This document shows, in pieces, positions 8,689 through 16,933 of a stretch of DNA of 64,000 nt. The translations under genes and the position numbers were made by a program. Each line of letters opens with the position of its first letter. The first letter of the stretch is position 1. The notes beneath the pieces are model-generated. The model did no database searches and was not told the origin of the DNA. It saw nothing but the letters and a program-made list of their open reading frames with translations. This DNA is from Pseudomonas fluorescens (GTDB taxonomy: Bacteria > Pseudomonadota > Gammaproteobacteria > Pseudomonadales > Pseudomonadaceae): assembly GCF_003732425.1 (NCBI RefSeq), contig NZ_MOBX01000016.1:248001-312000 (forward strand). The letters run 5' to 3'.

Positions 8689-9890
8689 CCGACAGCCCCT
8701 CCGCGTCGTCGCTGATCATCGGCGGCGCCGCCTCTTCGCCTCGGGCGCCGCTGCCAACGCTGCCGCCCCTGGCGCTGTACATCCACATCCCGTGGTGTGT
8801 ACGCAAATGCCCGTATTGCGATTTCAACTCGCATACCGCCAGCCCGGTTTTGCCGGAGCAGGAATACGTCGACGCCTTGTTGGCCGATCTCGATCAGGAT
8901 CTGCACGCGGTTTACGGTCGTGAAATCAGCTCGATCTTTTTCGGTGGCGGCACGCCGAGCCTGTTCAGCGCCGAAGCGCTTGGCCGGTTGCTGGAAGGCG
9001 TCGAACAACGCATTCCGTTTGCCCGCGACATCGAAATCACCCTGGAAGCCAACCCCGGCACGTTCGAGCAAGAGAAGTTCGTCGCCTACCGCAAGTTGGG
9101 GATTAATCGCCTGTCGATTGGCATACAGAGTTTCCAGCAGGAAAAACTCAAGGCGCTGGGCCGCATTCACAACGGTGACGAAGCGGTGCGCGCGGCCGGT
9201 ATGGCGCGTCAGGCCGGGTTCGATAACTTCAACCTCGACTTGATGCATGGCTTGCCCGATCAATCGCTGGAAGATGCTTTGAGCGATCTGCGCCAGGCCA
9301 TCGCACTGAATCCGACGCACATCTCCTGGTATCAGCTGACACTGGAGCCGAACACGGTGTTCTGGAACCAGCCGCCGGTGCTGCCGGAAGACGACACGCT
9401 GTGGGACATTCAGGAAGCCGGGCAGGCGCTGTTGGCCGAGCACGGTTACGCGCAATACGAAGTGTCGGCTTATGCCCAGGCCGGGCGTCCGGCGCGGCAC
9501 AACCTCAATTACTGGAGTTTCGGCGACTTTATCGGCATCGGCGCGGGTGCGCACGGCAAGCTCAGCCATCCGGACGGGCGCATCGTTCGTACCTGGAAGA
9601 CGCGCCTACCGAAGGACTATCTCAACCCGGCGAAAAGCTTCCAGGCTGGCGAAAAAGCGCTGACCAATGACGAAATGCCGTTCGAGTTTCTGATGAATGC
9701 TTTGCGCCTGACTGCCGGCGTCGAATCGCGCCTGTATCCGGAGCGCACCGGGCTGTCGCTGGAAAGCCTCGCTGAAGGCCGGTCAGCGGCAGAACAAAGC
9801 GGTCTGTTGCAGGTCGAACCGTCACGTCTGGCGGCCACCGAGCGCGGACAGCTGTTCCTCAACGACTTGCTGCAACAATTTCTGAACTGA
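8685..9890 (+). CDS. hemW: HemW, radical SAM heme chaperone
   Basis: A 401-residue radical SAM protein, formerly annotated as oxygen-independent coproporphyrinogen oxidase. The [4Fe-4S] Cys motif is C-V-R-K-C-P-Y-C, preceded by L-Y-I-H-I-P-W. G-G-G-T-P-S and the C-terminal HemW domain are present. HemW homologues lack coproporphyrinogen oxidase activity and bind heme for transfer. The N-terminal extension before L-A-L-Y-I-H-I-P is about 24 residues and low in complexity. It overlaps rdgB by 4 bp. Confidence 0.92.
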   Translation: MTDSPSASSLIIGGAASSPRAPLPTLPPLALYIHIPWCVRKCPYCDFNSHTASPVLPEQEYVDALLADLDQDLHAVYGREISSIFFGGGTPSLFSAEALGRLLEGVEQRIPFARDIEITLEANPGTFEQEKFVAYRKLGINRLSIGIQSFQQEKLKALGRIHNGDEAVRAAGMARQAGFDNFNLDLMHGLPDQSLEDALSDLRQAIALNPTHISWYQLTLEPNTVFWNQPPVLPEDDTLWDIQEAGQALLAEHGYAQYEVSAYAQAGRPARHNLNYWSFGDFIGIGAGAHGKLSHPDGRIVRTWKTRLPKDYLNPAKSFQAGEKALTNDEMPFEFLMNALRLTAGVESRLYPERTGLSLESLAEGRSAAEQSGLLQVEPSRLAATERGQLFLNDLLQQFLN

Positions 9891-9925
9891 GCCCAACCCT
9901 CAACTTCAGCCCCAAGGAAAAACGC

Positions 9926-10249
9926 ATGGATTTGATACTCGACCTGCTCGCCACCGTCTCCCGCTGGAGCCGCAGCAATCTCTCGGAAATCGCCCTGGCG
10001 CTGGTCGGCTGCCTGCTGGTGCTGTTCGGCGCTGACTTCAAAGGCTGGGTCGAGCAACGCCTGGGCAGCATCGCCGGCGCCTTGCGCGTGCCGCTGATGG
10101 CACTGCTCTGCGTGATCGGTAGCGGTGCAGCGCTGATTTACGCTACGCCGTGGGTGATCAAGGGTTTGAGCCAGTTCAACAACTACAGCCTGGCGCCGGT
10201 GTTGTTAGTGGTGCTGGTGTTGATCGGCGTAGTCGCCGACCGCCGCTAA
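9926..10249 (+). CDS. DUF3392 membrane protein
   Basis: A 107-residue inner-membrane protein of the DUF3392 family with three hydrophobic helices (about residues 19-38, 50-75 and 85-103). It follows hemW by 35 bp with a ribosome binding site AAGGAA. The function is unknown. Confidence 0.85.
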   Translation: MDLILDLLATVSRWSRSNLSEIALALVGCLLVLFGADFKGWVEQRLGSIAGALRVPLMALLCVIGSGAALIYATPWVIKGLSQFNNYSLAPVLLVVLVLIGVVADRR

Positions 10250-10271
10250 CTCCGCAACGCCCCAAAACAAC

Positions 10272-10361
10272 TGTGGGAGCGAGCCTGCTCGCGAAGGCGT
10301 CATGTCAGCCAACATCACTGCTGAATGACCGATAGCTTTCGCGAGCAGGCTCGCTCCCACA
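10272..10361. repeat. REP inverted pair, GGGAGCGAGCCTGCTCGCG type
   Basis: Arms TGTGGGAGCGAGCCTGCTCG and reverse complement lie around a 40-bp centre. It sits directly upstream of the kptA-like gene, and its right arm reaches within about 25 bp of that gene's start. Confidence 0.88.
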
Positions 10362-10386
10362 GTTGATCGCAATGACAGGGAAGCTC

Positions 10387-10932
10387 ATGAGTAAAAAACT
10401 GCTGGATGAGACGAGCAAATTTCTTAGTTACGTACTGCGCCACGAGCCTCAGGCGATTGGGCTGACGCTGGATTCGGAGGGTTGGGCAGATATCGAAGCA
10501 CTGATCAGCGGCGCTGCGCGTGATGGTCGAAGCCTGGATCGCTCACTGATTGAAAACGTCGTAGCGAGCAGCGACAAAAAGCGCTTTTCGATCTCAGAAG
10601 ACGGCCAGTCCATTCGCGCCGTTCAGGGCCATTCGACGAAAAGCGTAGCGCTTCAACTGGAGGAAAAGCAGCCACCGCAAACGCTGTATCACGGTACGGC
10701 GACGCGCTTCATGGACTCTATCAGCCAGCAAGGCTTGATCCCGGGATCGCGTCACCACGTGCATCTATCGGAAGAATCCGCCACTGCCTCAGCCGTAGGG
10801 CAACGCTATGGAACCGTGGTAACCCTAAAAGTCGCCGCGCAGCAAATGCATGAGCAAGGCTTCAAGTTTTATCAGGCCGAAAATGGCGTCTGGCTGACAG
10901 CACACGTGCCGGTCGACTTCATTTCCTCCTGA
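10387..10932 (+). CDS. kptA: RNA 2'-phosphotransferase, KptA/Tpt1 family
   Basis: A 181-residue protein. In eukaryotes Tpt1 removes the internal 2'-phosphate left by tRNA ligation, transferring it to NAD+. Family signatures are seen: L-S-Y-V-L-R-H-E-P with the catalytic pair Arg18-His19, G-L-T-L-D-S-E-G-W, then Y-H-G-T-A and H-H-V-H-L-S in the NAD-binding half. The ATG at 10387 has AGGGA about 6 bp upstream; earlier TTG/ATG codons fall in or beside the REP. Bacteria lack the intron-splicing pathway that makes the substrate, so the natural target is unknown. It stands alone, between two REPs of different families. Confidence 0.9.
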   Translation: MSKKLLDETSKFLSYVLRHEPQAIGLTLDSEGWADIEALISGAARDGRSLDRSLIENVVASSDKKRFSISEDGQSIRAVQGHSTKSVALQLEEKQPPQTLYHGTATRFMDSISQQGLIPGSRHHVHLSEESATASAVGQRYGTVVTLKVAAQQMHEQGFKFYQAENGVWLTAHVPVDFISS

Positions 10933-10951
10933 CCATCCCCCAAAAACAACG

Positions 10952-11028
10952 GTAGGAGCTGCGGCACGCTGCGATCTTTTGATCTTGAAAAACAAAATCA
11001 AAAGATCGCAGCGTGCCGCAGCTCCTAC
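10952..11028. repeat. REP inverted pair, GTAGGAGCTGC...GCGATCTTTTGATC type
   Basis: Arms GTAGGAGCTGCGGCACGCTG and reverse complement meet around a short A-rich loop, giving a near-perfect 77-bp hairpin. It lies between the convergent kptA and trmB genes. Confidence 0.88.
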
Positions 11029-11047
11029 ATTGGGTATTGCGTAATGC

Positions 11048-11776
11048 TCAGGACTGCTTTTCGAACTTCAGGTCCCACACGCCATGGCCAAGACGTTCGC
11101 CGCGGCGTTCGAACTTGGTGATCGGCCGTTCGGCCGGGCGTGGTACGCATTTGCCGTCTTCGGCGAGGTTGCGATAGCCCGGAGCGACGTTCATCACTTC
11201 CAGCATGTATTCGGCATACGGTTCCCAGTCGGTGGCCATGTGCAGAATGCCGCCAACCTTCAACTTGCTGCGCACCAGTTCAGCGAACGAGGCCTGAACG
11301 ATACGGCGCTTGTGGTGACGGCTCTTGTGCCACGGATCCGGGAAAAACAGCATCAGGCGATCGAGGCTGTTGTCGGCGATGCAACGGTTGAGCACTTCGA
11401 TCGCGTCGCAATCGTAGACCCGCAGGTTGGTCAGGCCCTGAGTCAGCACGCCATTGAGCAGCGCGCCAACACCTGGACGGTGCACTTCAACACCGATGAA
11501 ATCCTGATCCGGTGCCGCCGCAGCCATTTCCAGCAGCGAGTGGCCCATGCCGAAACCGATCTCCAGCGAGCGCGGTGCCGAGCGGCCGAACACTTGATCG
11601 TAATCCACCGGGGCATCGGCCAGCGGCAGCACATACAGCGGCGCGCCCTGGTCCAGACCGCGTTGCTGGCCTTCGGTCATGCGCCCGGCGCGCATCACGA
11701 AACTCTTGATGCGGCGGTGTTGGCGCTCGTCGCCTTCTTCCGTCTGGACAGGCGTGTCGTTCGATTCAGTCATCAA
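11048..11776 (-). CDS. trmB: tRNA (guanine-N7-)-methyltransferase
   Basis: A 242-residue SAM enzyme that methylates G46 of tRNA at N7. Motif I is L-E-I-G-F-G-M-G-H-S, and the family signature F-F-P-D-P-W-H-K-S-R-H-H-K-R-R is complete. The start is one of two adjacent ATGs (11776 or 11773). It lies 6 bp downstream of thiG, so thiS-thiG-trmB are probably cotranscribed. Confidence 0.95.
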   Translation of the reverse strand: MMTESNDTPVQTEEGDERQHRRIKSFVMRAGRMTEGQQRGLDQGAPLYVLPLADAPVDYDQVFGRSAPRSLEIGFGMGHSLLEMAAAAPDQDFIGVEVHRPGVGALLNGVLTQGLTNLRVYDCDAIEVLNRCIADNSLDRLMLFFPDPWHKSRHHKRRIVQASFAELVRSKLKVGGILHMATDWEPYAEYMLEVMNVAPGYRNLAEDGKCVPRPAERPITKFERRGERLGHGVWDLKFEKQS

Positions 11777-11782
11777 TGGCTC

Positions 11783-12577
11783 TTACTTGATCAGACCATC
11801 CAGCGGCGAAGAGGCGCTGGCATAGAGTTTTTTCGGCATACGGCCAGCGAGGTAGGCCAGACGACCTGCAACGATGGCGTGTTTCATGGCTTCAGCCATC
11901 ATCACCGGCTGTTGAGCGTGGGCGATGGCCGAGTTCATCAGCACCGCATCGCAACCCAGTTCCATGGCGATGGTTGCGTCGGACGCAGTACCGACACCGG
12001 CATCGACCAACACAGGAATCCTGGCTTCTTCGAGGATGATCTGCAGGTTGTACGGGTTGCAGATGCCCAGACCGGAACCGATCAGGCCGGCCAGCGGCAT
12101 CACCGCGATGCAGCCGATTTCTGCCAGTTGACGGGCAATGATCGGGTCATCGCTGGTGTAAACCATCACGTCGAAGCCTTCCTTGACCAGCGTTTCCGCG
12201 GCCTTGAGGGTTTCGATCACGTTGGGGAACAGGGTCTTCTGGTCAGCCAGGACTTCCAGCTTCACCAGGTTGTGGCCGTCGAGCAGCTCACGGGCCAGGC
12301 GGCAGGTGCGCACGGCTTCGATGGCGTCGTAGCAACCGGCGGTGTTCGGCAGGAAGGTGTAGCGCTCCGGCGACAGTACGTCGAGCAGGTTCGGCTCGCC
12401 TTCGATCTGGCCCAGGTTGGTGCGGCGCACAGCGAAAGTGACGATCTCGGCACCCGAGGTTTCGATGGCCTGGCGGGTTTCTTCCATGTCACGGTACTTG
12501 CCGGTACCGACCAGCAAACGCGACTGGTAAGTACGACCGGCCAGCACAAAAGGCTTGTCGCTACGAACGATGCTCAT
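11783..12577 (-). CDS. thiG: Thiazole synthase ThiG
   Basis: A 264-residue TIM-barrel enzyme that builds the thiazole phosphate of thiamine from 1-deoxy-D-xylulose 5-phosphate, dehydroglycine and ThiS thiocarboxylate. Visible are the N-terminal S-R-L-L-V-G-T-G-K-Y, the K-L-E-V-L region that holds the Schiff-base Lys, and the phosphate-binding V-D-A-G-V-G-T-A-S-D-A. It follows thiS by 60 bp. No TPP riboswitch was found upstream. Confidence 0.95.
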   Translation of the reverse strand: MSIVRSDKPFVLAGRTYQSRLLVGTGKYRDMEETRQAIETSGAEIVTFAVRRTNLGQIEGEPNLLDVLSPERYTFLPNTAGCYDAIEAVRTCRLARELLDGHNLVKLEVLADQKTLFPNVIETLKAAETLVKEGFDVMVYTSDDPIIARQLAEIGCIAVMPLAGLIGSGLGICNPYNLQIILEEARIPVLVDAGVGTASDATIAMELGCDAVLMNSAIAHAQQPVMMAEAMKHAIVAGRLAYLAGRMPKKLYASASSPLDGLIK

Positions 12578-12637
12578 GGGGAATCCTCTTTAAGGGTGAG
12601 GGTCTTGCAGAATTCTGTGCCCTTGCGGGCCGGGCGA

Positions 12638-12838
12638 CTAGCCGCCGCCGATGGCGTGCACCACTTCAACGTTGTCGCCGTCATTAAGTGTGGTACTGGC
12701 ATGCTGGCTGCGCGGGACAATATCCAGATTGAGTTCAACTGCTACCCGGCGTCCGGTCAGTTCCAGACGGGTAATCAGGGCCGCAACGGTTTCACCGTCG
12801 GGCAGTTCAAGGGATTCGCCGTTCAACTGAATGCGCAT
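12638..12838 (-). CDS. thiS: Sulfur carrier protein ThiS
   Basis: A 66-residue ubiquitin-like protein ending in Gly-Gly, the site of adenylation and thiocarboxylate formation. The N-terminus M-R-I-Q-L-N-G-E-S is typical. It donates sulfur to ThiG, encoded just downstream. Confidence 0.93.
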   Translation of the reverse strand: MRIQLNGESLELPDGETVAALITRLELTGRRVAVELNLDIVPRSQHASTTLNDGDNVEVVHAIGGG

Positions 12839-12909
12839 GCGCTAGGCCGCCATCATTTTTAGGGGCTGGCATTCTAGCCCGATCATGACCTAAAGGTCAG
12901 CACCAAGCG

Positions 12910-13290
12910 TCAAGCGGTTGGTTGCAAGCGCCAGGCGGCGAGACCCAGGCAAACCCATCCGACCAGAAACGCCAAGCCACCAAACGGGGTAATGATGCCG
13001 AGCTTGCTGATGCCGGTCATGGTCAGCACATACAGGCTACCGGAGAACAACAAGATGCCGACGGCGAAGGAAATGCCAGCCCAAGTGACCAGTCGCCCCT
13101 GAATCTGCGTGGCCAACAGCGCCACACCGAACAGTGCCAAGGTGTGCACCAGTTGATAGGTGACGCCGGTATGGAAAATCGTCAGGTACTCGGGGGTCAG
13201 GCGGTTTTTCAGGCCGTGAGCGGCGAATGCGCCCAAAGCGACTCCGGTGAAACCGAAAAAAGCGGCCAGCATCAAAAAGCCACGCAGCAT
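12910..13290 (-). CDS. DUF423 (YgdD) family membrane protein
   Basis: A 126-residue inner-membrane protein with four hydrophobic helices. The family signature G-A-F-A-A-H-G-L-K follows the first helix. The function is unknown. Its start faces mtgA, with 74 bp between the two start codons. Confidence 0.88.
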   Translation of the reverse strand: MLRGFLMLAAFFGFTGVALGAFAAHGLKNRLTPEYLTIFHTGVTYQLVHTLALFGVALLATQIQGRLVTWAGISFAVGILLFSGSLYVLTMTGISKLGIITPFGGLAFLVGWVCLGLAAWRLQPTA

Positions 13291-13364
13291 TGGGAACTCC
13301 AGTCAGACGCGATCGGCAGGGTCTGTATAATGGCCCGCTCCACCGGTTCGGCCAAGCCATCTCT

Positions 13365-14087
13365 ATGCTGCGTACTATTTTCCGTCGTCTCACGAAGGCC
13401 CTGCTCTGGTTCGCAGGCGGCAGCGTCTTGCTGGTGCTGGTGTTTCGCTTCGTGCCGCCGCCGGGCACGGCGTTGATGGTCGAGCGCAAGGTCGAATCCT
13501 GGGTCGATGGCGAGCCAATTGACCTGCAGCGCACGTGGAAGCCGTGGGACGAGATCTCCGACGACCTCAAAGTGGCGGTCATGGCCGGTGAGGATCAGAA
13601 GTTTCCCGAGCATTGGGGCTTTGATTTCAGCGCGATTCAGGCTGCATTGGCGCACAACGAACTCGGCGGCTCGATTCGCGGCGCCAGTACCTTGAGCCAG
13701 CAGGTGTCGAAAAACCTGTTTCTGTGGGCCGGCCGCAGCTATCTGCGTAAAGGGCTGGAGGCGTGGTTTACCGCGCTGATCGAAGTGTTCTGGCCCAAGC
13801 AGCGGATTCTTGAGGTGTATCTGAACAGCGTCGAGTGGGATGACGGGGTGTTTGGTGCTGAAGCGGCGGCCCGGCATCACTTTGGCGTGAGCGCCAAGTC
13901 GCTGACACGGCAGCAGGCGAGTTATCTGGCGGCGGTTCTACCGAATCCGCGTGTCTGGAGTGCCAGCCATCCGACCGCTTATGTGTCGCGCCGGGCCGGG
14001 TGGATTCGGCAACAGATGAGTCAGTTGGGTGGAGATAGCTATTTGCTGGGCCTCAACGATTCGCGCCGGGCACCTTGGTCGCGATAA
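13365..14087 (+). CDS. mtgA: Monofunctional peptidoglycan glycosyltransferase
   Basis: A 240-residue GT51 enzyme that polymerises lipid II into glycan strands without a transpeptidase domain. One N-terminal membrane anchor spans about residues 10-28. Family motifs are in order: E-D-Q-K-F-P-E-H-W-G with the catalytic Glu, R-G-A-S-T-L-S-Q-Q, and R-I-L-E-V-Y-L-N. The ATG at 13365 gives the normal family length; a longer frame to 13290 adds residues with no membrane or signal character. Confidence 0.94.
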   Translation: MLRTIFRRLTKALLWFAGGSVLLVLVFRFVPPPGTALMVERKVESWVDGEPIDLQRTWKPWDEISDDLKVAVMAGEDQKFPEHWGFDFSAIQAALAHNELGGSIRGASTLSQQVSKNLFLWAGRSYLRKGLEAWFTALIEVFWPKQRILEVYLNSVEWDDGVFGAEAAARHHFGVSAKSLTRQQASYLAAVLPNPRVWSASHPTAYVSRRAGWIRQQMSQLGGDSYLLGLNDSRRAPWSR

Positions 14088-14102
14088 CACCGAGGATCGA
14101 AA

Positions 14103-14191
14103 TGTAGGAGTGAGCCTGCTCGCGATAGCGGTGCATCAGTGACGGCAATGCTGACTGCCACACCGCTATCGCGAGCAGGCTCACTCCTACA
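14103..14191. repeat. REP inverted pair, variant TGTAGGAGTGAGCCTGCTCG
   Basis: Arms TGTAGGAGTGAGCCTGCTCG and reverse complement. This is a sub-variant of the GAGCCTGCTCGCG family, also present near 50090. Confidence 0.87.
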
Positions 14192-14216
14192 ATGGTTTTG
14201 TGTTGAAGCAGAAACG

Positions 14217-14253
14217 AAAACGCCCCGATCATCGCTGATCGGGGCGTTTTTTA
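14217..14253. terminator. Bidirectional rho-independent terminator between mtgA and rpoH
   Basis: A perfect 10-bp stem CGCCCCGATC/GATCGGGGCG (14221-14230 with 14237-14246) has a 6-nt loop. It is flanked by AAAA on the left and TTTTTT on the right, so it can serve both convergent genes. Confidence 0.92.
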
Positions 14254-14269
14254 TTGCCGAGGCGCCGGT

Positions 14270-15124
14270 TTAGGCGGCGATCGACAACTTGAGCTTGTTC
14301 ATCGCGCTCTTCTCGAGCTGACGGATCCGCTCGGCCGACACGTTGTACTTCTGCGCCAAGTCATGCAGCGTGGCTTTCTCTTCAGCCAGCCAGCGCTGGT
14401 AGAGGATGTCGCGGCTACGTTCGTCCAGCACTTCCAGCGCTTCGTGCAGGTTGTGGTTGGAGTTATCGCTCCAGTCGGCATCTTCCAGTTGACGTGCCGG
14501 GTCGTACCGGTGGTCTTCCAGATAGTTGGCCGGCGACTGGAAAGCGCTGTCGTCGTCGGCTTCAGCAGCCGGGTCGAAGGCCATGTCATGGCCGGTCAGG
14601 CGACTTTCCATCTCGCGCACTTCACGCGGTTCAACGCCGAGGCTTTCCGCCACACGGTGGACTTCCTCGTTGTTCAGCCACGCCAGACGTTTCTTCTGGC
14701 TGCGCAGGTTGAAGAACAGCTTGCGCTGGGCCTTGGTGGTCGCGACTTTCACAATGCGCCAGTTGCGCAGGATGAACTCGTGAATTTCCGCCTTGATCCA
14801 GTGCACGGCGAACGACACCAGACGCACACCCATTTCCGGGTTGAAGCGCTTTACGGCCTTCATCAGGCCGACGTTACCTTCCTGGATCAGGTCAGCCTGA
14901 GCCAGACCGTAGCCGGAATAGCTACGGGCAATGTGTACGACAAAACGCAGGTGGGCGAGCACCATCTGCCGAGCCGCCCCCAAATCCTGCTCATAGTAGA
15001 GACTCTCGGCCAGTTCACGCTCCTGCTCCGGCGTCAGCAATGGAATGCTGTTGACGGTGTGCACATAGGCTTCCAGGTTCGCACCCGGAACCAACGCATA
15101 CGCAGGTTGCAAAGAATTGGTCAT
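14270..15124 (-). CDS. rpoH: RNA polymerase heat-shock sigma factor RpoH (sigma32)
   Basis: A 284-residue sigma70-family factor that directs transcription of chaperone and protease genes. Region 2 contains A-H-L-R-F-V-V-H-I-A and D-L-I-Q-E-G-N-V-G-L-M-K. The RpoH box is near Q-R-K-L-F-F-N-L-R, and region 4 ends with V-S-A-E-R-I-R-Q-L-E. The ATG at 15124 follows GGGAGG and gives the family length; the frame continues upstream without a good start. An AlgU-like promoter and a small hairpin lie in its leader. Confidence 0.97.
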   Translation of the reverse strand: MTNSLQPAYALVPGANLEAYVHTVNSIPLLTPEQERELAESLYYEQDLGAARQMVLAHLRFVVHIARSYSGYGLAQADLIQEGNVGLMKAVKRFNPEMGVRLVSFAVHWIKAEIHEFILRNWRIVKVATTKAQRKLFFNLRSQKKRLAWLNNEEVHRVAESLGVEPREVREMESRLTGHDMAFDPAAEADDDSAFQSPANYLEDHRYDPARQLEDADWSDNSNHNLHEALEVLDERSRDILYQRWLAEEKATLHDLAQKYNVSAERIRQLEKSAMNKLKLSIAA

Positions 15125-15151
15125 GCGAAAAAACCTCCCACTTACATACTC

Positions 15152-15165
15152 GTGCCTCTCGGCAC
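15152..15165 (-). promoter_or_regulatory. Hairpin in the rpoH 5' leader
   Basis: GTGCC-4 nt-GGCAC lies about 28 nt upstream of the rpoH start. It may affect mRNA folding or translation; rpoH mRNAs of enterics are thermosensors, but that structure involves the coding region and is not shown here. Confidence 0.35.
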
Positions 15166-15173
15166 TGCGAAAA

Positions 15174-15201
15174 ATTGACCGGGAATTCAAGTGCAAGTTC
15201 C
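15174..15201 (-). promoter_or_regulatory. SigmaE/AlgU-type promoter for rpoH
   Basis: On the minus strand GGAACTT (15201-15195) is followed after 16 nt by TCAAT (15178-15174). The -35 equals the extracytoplasmic sigma consensus; the -10 is a weaker match to TCTGA. From established knowledge, rpoH in P. aeruginosa has an AlgU-dependent promoter. The start of transcription would lie about 45 nt before the gene. Confidence 0.55.
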
Positions 15202-15239
15202 CAAAAAAACCGCAAGGTCAATCACGCGCAAAAAAGATT

Positions 15240-16265
15240 CTACTTCGGCGCCAGCTCCCTGAGATGACGTGCGACTGCAATCCATGCACCGATATAACCC
15301 AACAGCACCGCGCCAAGCAAGAGCGACAGACCATCGGCAACTGGCACTCCGGCCAGCGCGAAATCACTGCCGTACAAGCCGGCCAGCCCAACCACCGCAT
15401 CGTTCAGCCAGTTCAGGCCGAACGCCAATACGCCCCAGGACAGCAGCCCCGCACCGAAGCCATACAACGCGCCCATATAAAGGAAGGGACGACGCACATA
15501 ACTGTCAGTGCCGCCGACGAGTTTAATCACTTCTATCTCGGTGCGGCGGTTTTCAATATGAAGACGAATGGTATTGCCTATCACCAAAAGTAATGCAGAA
15601 ACCAGCAGCACCGTCAGACCGAAGACAAACCGATCGCCAAGCTTGAGGATGGCGGCCAGACGCTCGACCCAGACTAGATCAAGTTGCGCCTGTTGTACCT
15701 TGGGCAACTCGGAAAGTTTTTGTCTTAATGCTTCCAGGGTCGGCTTGTCGACCTCGTTCGGGGTGACCAGCACCACGCCCGGCAACGGGTTCTCCGGCAG
15801 CTCGCGCAGGGCTTCGCCCAGTCCGGACTGTTGCTGGAACTCTTCCAGGGCCTGATCACGGCCGACGTATTCAGCATCAGCGACACCAGGCATGCCTTTG
15901 ATCTGTTCACGCAACGACTCGCCCTGCTCCGGGCTGGCATCGAGTTGCAGGTACAACGAGATCTGCGCCGCACGCTGCCACGAACCGCCAAGACGTTCGA
16001 CGTTGTTGAGCAACAGCGAAAGCCCCATCGGCAGGCTCAGCGCCACCGCCATCACCATGCAGGTGAAGAAGCTGCCGATCGGCTGTTTGCCGAGACGGCG
16101 CAGGCTGTCGAGCAGACTAGCGCGATGGCTCTCGATCCACGCGCGGAACAGTGTGGCGAAGTCCGGGCCATCGTCTTCGTCGTGTTTTTTCTTCTTCGGC
16201 GGCTGCGGGTCGGCGGCTTTCGGGGCCACGCGCTCGGAAACCTTCGGACTGCGTGTTGCACTCAT
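15240..16265 (-). CDS. ftsX: Cell division protein FtsX
   Basis: A 341-residue ABC-type membrane subunit. A charged Lys-rich cytoplasmic N-terminus (K-K-K-K-H-D-E-D-D) leads to a first helix near residue 70. A periplasmic loop of about 120 residues is followed by three helices at the C-terminus. FtsEX links ATP hydrolysis in the divisome to activation of murein hydrolases through EnvC-like partners. It overlaps ftsE by 4 bp and is last in ftsY-ftsE-ftsX. Confidence 0.94.
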   Translation of the reverse strand: MSATRSPKVSERVAPKAADPQPPKKKKHDEDDGPDFATLFRAWIESHRASLLDSLRRLGKQPIGSFFTCMVMAVALSLPMGLSLLLNNVERLGGSWQRAAQISLYLQLDASPEQGESLREQIKGMPGVADAEYVGRDQALEEFQQQSGLGEALRELPENPLPGVVLVTPNEVDKPTLEALRQKLSELPKVQQAQLDLVWVERLAAILKLGDRFVFGLTVLLVSALLLVIGNTIRLHIENRRTEIEVIKLVGGTDSYVRRPFLYMGALYGFGAGLLSWGVLAFGLNWLNDAVVGLAGLYGSDFALAGVPVADGLSLLLGAVLLGYIGAWIAVARHLRELAPK

Positions 16266-16933
16266 ACCCCAGCCTCCCCGTCGCCGATCAATCGACCGCG
16301 TTGCAGGGTCAGCATGCGGTGCCGCATGCGCGCGATCAGCGCCAGGTCGTGACTGGCGATCAGCACGCTGGTGCCCAGCCGGTTGATGTCTTCGAATACA
16401 CCCATGATTTCCGCCGCCAGGCGCGGGTCGAGGTTACCGGTCGGTTCGTCCGCCAGCAGCAAGGCCGGGCGGTGAACGATCGCGCGAGCGATGCCCACGC
16501 GCTGTTGTTGACCGGTGGACAGGTCGCCCGGGTACAGATCGGTTTTATCCGACAGCGCCACACGCTCCAGCGCCGAATCAACACGCTTGGCGATTTCGGC
16601 CTTGGACAGCCCGAGAATCTGCAGCGGCAAGGCGACGTTGTTGAACACCGTGCGATCGAACAGCAACTGGTGATTCTGGAACACCACGCCGATCTGCCGG
16701 CGCAGGAACGGGATCTGTGCGTTGCTGATGGTGCTCAGGTCTTGCCCGGCGAGCAGCAGTTTGCCGCTGGTCGGACGTTCCATCGCCAGCAACAGGCGCA
16801 ACAAGGTGGACTTACCGGCACCGGAGTGGCCGGTGACAAACAAGAACTCGCCACGACGGACTCGAAAGCTCAGCTCATGCAAGCCGACGTGACCGTTCGG
16901 GTAGCGTTTACCGACCTGTTCGAAACGAATCAT
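16262..16933 (-). CDS. ftsE: Cell division ATP-binding protein FtsE
   Basis: A 223-residue ABC ATPase. Walker A is G-H-S-G-A-G-K-S-T, the signature L-S-T-G-Q-Q-Q-R, and Walker B L-L-L-A-D-E-P-T-G-N-L-D. It pairs with FtsX at the septum. It overlaps both neighbours by 4 bp. Confidence 0.96.
   Translation of the reverse strand: MIRFEQVGKRYPNGHVGLHELSFRVRRGEFLFVTGHSGAGKSTLLRLLLAMERPTSGKLLLAGQDLSTISNAQIPFLRRQIGVVFQNHQLLFDRTVFNNVALPLQILGLSKAEIAKRVDSALERVALSDKTDLYPGDLSTGQQQRVGIARAIVHRPALLLADEPTGNLDPRLAAEIMGVFEDINRLGTSVLIASHDLALIARMRHRMLTLQRGRLIGDGEAGV

Noticed and set aside
10363..10386. Upstream TTG/ATG starts for kptA
   Set aside because: They lie at the REP edge and lack a Shine-Dalgarno; ATG 10387 has AGGGA at good spacing and begins the conserved N-terminus.
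12839..12909. Possible TPP riboswitch before thiS
   Set aside because: Only 71 bp are available and none of the conserved thi-box elements is visible.
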